Shown: positions 61,251-64,000 of the stretch, piece by piece | Position numbering within the stretch: the stretch's first letter is position 1 | Layout: each line of letters starts with the position of its first letter | Assembly (NCBI RefSeq): GCF_002929305.1 | Contig: NZ_PJIO01000003.1 | Coordinates: 124,001 to 188,000 of the forward strand | Reading direction: 5' to 3' | DNA length: 64,000 nt | From: Arthrobacter sp. GMC3 | Lineage (GTDB): Bacteria > Actinomycetota > Actinomycetes > Actinomycetales > Micrococcaceae | The notes under the pieces: model-generated | Databases searched by the model: none | The model's input: the letters and a program-made list of their open reading frames with translations, nothing else | What the model was told of the DNA's origin: nothing | Program-made: the position numbers and the translations under genes

Positions 61251-62084
61251 ATGCACTCAACACTATTAAGGAATTTCGCCGCGCGCACAGGCGCTGCGGC
61301 TCTGGTGAGTCTGGGGCTCATTGCGGGATTTGCCGGTGTTCCTGCGAACGCAGCCACGGCGACCATCGTGGGGGCGCCCCCCATCACTTACACGGTGCTC
61401 GGCGATTCCTACTCGGCCGGTTCCGGCGGAGGCGGTGAAGTAGGTGCCTGCGGGCAGAGCCCCAACGGTTACGGCAACGACGTTGCAGCCGCCACGGGCG
61501 CCACCCTAACGAACCTGGCATGTGCAGGCTTCACCACTGACCAGGTCCGCACACTTGAGGTGCCTTTGATGGCAGCAGATACCAAGCTGGTAACCCTCAC
61601 AGTGGGCGGCAACGACGTTGGTTGGACCACCGCCGTCACCGCGTGCCTGCAAACCAGTTCAACGTCGCCTGCCTGCAAGTCGGCCGTATCCAACGCCCTC
61701 TACCAAATGACGCAGCTGCCCAAGCGGATAACCGCGCTCATGAAGGCAATCAAGGCCAAGGCGCCTGGCGCCCGGGTGCTATTTTTGGGCTACCCCCGGC
61801 TCTTTGAGCCGGCCAACATGGCCGCGGCAGGGTTCACGGCAGATCAGATCAGCGGGGCCAAAACTCTCAACGGCGCGGCTGACCTCCTCAACGGCGTCAT
61901 CGCCTTCAGTGCCGTGTCCAACCGTGCGGCGTTTGTTCCCGTGGCATGGATCTTCTCAGGCCATGGATTCCCATCAGCTTCCCCCTGGCTGAACTACCCT
62001 GGCGGACCCAACCCCTACACCTTCCACCCCAACGCGACAGGCTACCAGTCAGGCTACGCAGTGGCGGTCCAAGCGTTCCTGTAG
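61251..62084 (+). CDS. Secreted SGNH-hydrolase (GDSL-type lipase/esterase)
   Basis: A 277-residue exported esterase or lipase. The Sec signal peptide covers ~1-34 (basic start, hydrophobic core, cleavage after ANA). The catalytic domain has GDSYSAG with nucleophile Ser53, the GGND block (TVGGNDVGW), paired cysteines typical of secreted actinobacterial SGNH lipases, and the C-terminal catalytic His in FHPNATGY. It is followed by a 54-bp tandem repeat. Confidence 0.92.
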   Translation: MHSTLLRNFAARTGAAALVSLGLIAGFAGVPANAATATIVGAPPITYTVLGDSYSAGSGGGGEVGACGQSPNGYGNDVAAATGATLTNLACAGFTTDQVRTLEVPLMAADTKLVTLTVGGNDVGWTTAVTACLQTSSTSPACKSAVSNALYQMTQLPKRITALMKAIKAKAPGARVLFLGYPRLFEPANMAAAGFTADQISGAKTLNGAADLLNGVIAFSAVSNRAAFVPVAWIFSGHGFPSASPWLNYPGGPNPYTFHPNATGYQSGYAVAVQAFL

Positions 62085-62210
62085 GACCCTCGAACGCTAG
62101 CGCCTAACATCCTCCCACCACTCGCAAGCTCGCGGCGGGACCCTCGGACGTTAGCGCCTAACGTCCTCCCACCACTCGCAAGCTCGCGGCGGGACCCTCG
62201 GACGTTAGGC
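62084..62210. repeat. 54-bp tandem repeat, 2.3 copies
   Basis: Units start at 62084, 62138 and 62192 (the last truncated), each beginning GGACCCTCGRACG and running to CTCGCAAGCTCGCGG. Units 1 and 2 differ at only a few positions. Unit 2 contains a perfect stem, GGACGTTA/TAACGTCC with a 5-nt loop. The truncated third unit runs into the OsmC gene's -10 element (TAGGCT, 62206-62211). The stems could serve as terminators for the SGNH gene. Confidence 0.85.
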
Positions 62211-62218
62211 TTAGCCGT
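62206..62218 (+). promoter_or_regulatory. -10 element of a probable leaderless osmC-like transcript
   Basis: TAGGCT followed by 7 bp and then ATG at 62219 matches the TANNNT-N7-ATG arrangement of leaderless actinobacterial genes. It lies within the truncated third unit of the tandem repeat. Confidence 0.5.
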
Positions 62219-62701
62219 ATGGCATTGGATGAGCACCATTTCGGCACCAGCATTTTTTGGACGGGCAACCGCGGCACCGGCACATCCGGGTATAGGGACT
62301 ACGGCCGTGACCACTCCGTCACGGCCGCTGGTGTGCCCACGCTGCTCGGCTCGGCGGCGCGAACCTTCCATGGCGACCGGGACAGGTGGAATCCGGAGTT
62401 GCTGCTCGTTGCTGCCTTGTCGGAGTGCCACATGCTCTCCTACCTGCACGTTGCCGTTCTGCACGGGGTGGTCGTGACCAAGTATGAGGACAACGCCACC
62501 GGCACCATGGTGCTGAATGCCGACGGCAGTGGCCAGTTCACCTCCGTCACCTTGCATCCGCAGATTTCGGTGGCAGATCCCGCCACAGCCGATCTGGCCC
62601 TTTCCCTGCACGCCGAGGCCTCCAGGAAATGCTTCATTGCCCGCAGCGTGAATTTTCCGGTGCATCACGAGCCCGGAGTGCTCGCCCCCACACAAGACTA
62701 A
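62219..62701 (+). CDS. OsmC family protein
   Basis: A 160-residue member of the OsmC/Ohr superfamily of thiol peroxidases and related proteins. It has GYRDYGRDHSV near the N-terminus, NPELLLVAALSECHMLSYLH with the first active Cys, and ASRKCFIARSVNFPV with the second, so both peroxidatic cysteines are present. This variant is typical of a little-studied actinobacterial OsmC subgroup. A role in organic hydroperoxide detoxification is plausible. Confidence 0.9.
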   Translation: MALDEHHFGTSIFWTGNRGTGTSGYRDYGRDHSVTAAGVPTLLGSAARTFHGDRDRWNPELLLVAALSECHMLSYLHVAVLHGVVVTKYEDNATGTMVLNADGSGQFTSVTLHPQISVADPATADLALSLHAEASRKCFIARSVNFPVHHEPGVLAPTQD

Positions 62702-62765
62702 ATACTCACCGTGTCCGCGCTAGGGTTAATGCAAAGCCCCCAAAAGACACAGGTGAACACAGCGC

Positions 62766-63485
62766 GTGCAAATGATTCAGCTTATTGAAGACTCCAGCAG
62801 CGGATTCTGGGACAACCTCCTCCGCGCCGGTTTGGCCATTGGAATTGGTCTACTGGTCTGGCTGGTGGTGCATCATTTCATCCGCCTGGTGGTCAAACAC
62901 AGCGAGGCTGTCGGTACCCCGCTAGAACACAGGACGTTGCGGTGGGCGGCGCCGGTGTTGCGCAATATTGACCCCGTCCTGCGGGCCTTGGATACCGAGC
63001 GCCGGGTTCAGCGGGCCCGCACCATTGGCTCCCTGCTGAACTCCATCCTGACCACGGTTGTTGCCGTCGTGACAGGATTTTATGTGCTCCTGGCCTTCCA
63101 TGTGAACATCGCACCACTGCTGGCCAGTGTGGGTGTCCTGGGTATCGCCATCGGTTTTGGCGCCCAACAACTGATCCGGGACTTCCTCGCCGGCGTTTTC
63201 ATCACCATCGAAGACCAATACGGCATTGGCGACGTGATCCAGACCAGCGAGGTCACCGGCACCGTGGAATACCTGGGTCTGCGCATCACGCGGGTCATGG
63301 CCGAGGACGGCACCTTGTGGTACCTGCGCAATGGCGAAATTCTGCGCCTGGGCAACCGGTCCAAAGGCAACTATGTGGCACCCGTGGAGGAGCCCGCGGC
63401 CACACCTGCCGGCACCCCCGCAGCCGCCGGCCCGACGCCGTCGTCCGCGCCAGGCACCCAAGAACCAACCTCCGCTTCGGACTAG
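62766..63485 (+). CDS. Small-conductance mechanosensitive channel (MscS) family protein
   Basis: A 239-residue channel protein with an N-terminal membrane helix (about 19-42), a second around 87-110 and the pore-lining third helix with VGVLGIAIGFGAQQLIRDFLAGVFI, the MscS signature. The beta domain follows (YGIGDVI, VEYLGLRITRV) and the C-terminus is a disordered Pro/Ala/Thr tail instead of the full alpha/beta domain. GTG 62766 has AGGTGA about 10 bp upstream; ATG 62772 is the alternative. It precedes the globin gene by 14 bp. Confidence 0.93.
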   Translation: MQMIQLIEDSSSGFWDNLLRAGLAIGIGLLVWLVVHHFIRLVVKHSEAVGTPLEHRTLRWAAPVLRNIDPVLRALDTERRVQRARTIGSLLNSILTTVVAVVTGFYVLLAFHVNIAPLLASVGVLGIAIGFGAQQLIRDFLAGVFITIEDQYGIGDVIQTSEVTGTVEYLGLRITRVMAEDGTLWYLRNGEILRLGNRSKGNYVAPVEEPAATPAGTPAAAGPTPSSAPGTQEPTSASD

Positions 63486-63499
63486 AAAGCAGCTATTCC

Positions 63500-64000
63500 A
63501 TGAACGCCGAACACAACCCCGCAGTCCCCCTCACCAGCGGCACGGCCGGAAACGACGCCACCGGGGCCACGCCCATCCCGTCACGCTTCGGTGAGCCGCT
63601 CTCGGTCATGCTGCCCATTCCCGTACGCCAAGGACGGCCTACGCCGGTCCCTTCCCCCACGCCGGAAGCCGAGGCCGACTACGCGGACACCTTCTACGGC
63701 CAAGTGGGCGGGCATGAGACGTTTAAGAAGATCATTCACGTGTTTTACCAGGGCATTGCCGCTGACCCCGTGCTGCGCGCCATGTATGCCGAGGAAGATC
63801 TGGGCCCGGCCGAACACCGCATGCTGATGTTCATCGAACAGTACTGGGGTGGGCCTCGAACGTACCTGGAGGAACGCGGCCATCCGCGCCTGCGCATGCG
63901 ACACATCCCGTTTGCCGTCACACCGGAGGCCCGGGACCGCTGGCTCGCCGCTATGCGCGCTGGCGTGGATGCCGCGGAGCTCTCGCCTTTGCACGAGGCC
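63500..64000 (+). CDS. Group II truncated haemoglobin (cut by window edge)
   Basis: The first 167 residues are visible. After an unusual ~60-residue Pro/Ala-rich N-terminal extension comes the globin domain: FYGQVGGHETFKKIIHVFYQG, EHRMLMFIEQYWGGPRTYLEERGHPRLRMRHIPF (in parts), with the proximal His in RHIPF, and RWLAAMRAGVD. This is the HbO (group II) type, known for slow oxygen release and roles in oxidative or nitrosative stress. It lies 14 bp after the MscS gene and is probably co-transcribed. The stop lies beyond 64000. Confidence 0.93.
   Translation, partial: MNAEHNPAVPLTSGTAGNDATGATPIPSRFGEPLSVMLPIPVRQGRPTPVPSPTPEAEADYADTFYGQVGGHETFKKIIHVFYQGIAADPVLRAMYAEEDLGPAEHRMLMFIEQYWGGPRTYLEERGHPRLRMRHIPFAVTPEARDRWLAAMRAGVDAAELSPLHEA

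Noticed and set aside
1..64000. CRISPR arrays, insertion sequences, prophage or plasmid functions
   Set aside because: No regularly spaced repeats with unique spacers, no transposase, integrase, capsid or replication-initiator motifs were seen on either strand.

Overview
This 64 kb window is a chromosomal segment of a high-GC Gram-positive bacterium, most probably Arthrobacter or a close relative in the Micrococcaceae. Four observations support this: the gene order rne, rplU, rpmA, obgE, proB, proA, nadD, rsfS; the order tig, clpP1, clpP2, clpX; a T-box leader with a very short Stem I in front of ileS; and a DUF222-HNH (13E12-type) gene plus a mycothiol-type DsbA-like protein. No integrase, transposase, phage gene, plasmid gene or CRISPR array was seen. 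Most of the window is core chromosome, with a few small accessory patches.

Layout. 1-2150: nrdH-nrdI-nrdE (class Ib ribonucleotide reductase; nrdE runs off the left edge) with a regulatory region carrying a NrdR-like palindrome and DnaA-box-like sequences. 2152-6075: an acetyltransferase-TetR-MFS operon divergent from a LysR-SRPBCC pair. 6072-9350: an aldehyde dehydrogenase and a DUF222-HNH gene whose promoter contains a near-perfect LexA (SOS) box. 9351-13060: metE and metF (methionine synthesis), preceded by an unusually structured leader. 13061-18165: a six-gene MoxR-DUF58-vWA-vWA-TPR operon. 18166-21533: a small protein, a ROK repressor, an rRNA-type methyltransferase and a YchJ protein. 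21530-25430: a FadR-type regulator, two tandem tRNA-Ala(GGC) genes, a histidine phosphatase, rsfS and a large Pro/Ala-rich protein. 25435-36639: nadD, proA, proB, obgE, rpmA, rplU, a thiD-tenA fusion under a TPP riboswitch, and rne. 37004-43485: a VKOR-family protein, then the ileS-folC-DUF4233-ndk operon under a T-box.

43500-44320 is the most anomalous patch. It holds an AT-richer orphan gene flanked by a 52-bp duplication of the 3' end of the neighbouring SDR gene, and a small inverted-repeat cluster. 44254-46017: SDR, DUF488 and MepB-family genes. 46037-54120: valS, a mycothiol-nitroreductase-like protein, clpX, clpP2, clpP1 and tig. 54207-58230: tRNA-Pro, tRNA-Gly, a Nei-type glycosylase, rpiB and two paralogous membrane proteins. 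58470-64000: pepN, a secreted SGNH hydrolase, a 54-bp tandem repeat, an OsmC protein, an MscS channel and a group II truncated haemoglobin cut by the right edge.

Many neighbouring genes share ATGA or GTGA start/stop overlaps (nrdI/nrdE, acetyltransferase/tetR/MFS, lysR/SRPBCC, the MoxR operon, fadR/ychJ), so translational coupling is a recurring feature. RNA-level control is prominent: TPP riboswitch, T-box, the metF leader and several strong intrinsic terminators. All positions, starts and base-pairings come from reading the sequence; family assignments come from motif recognition without database searches.
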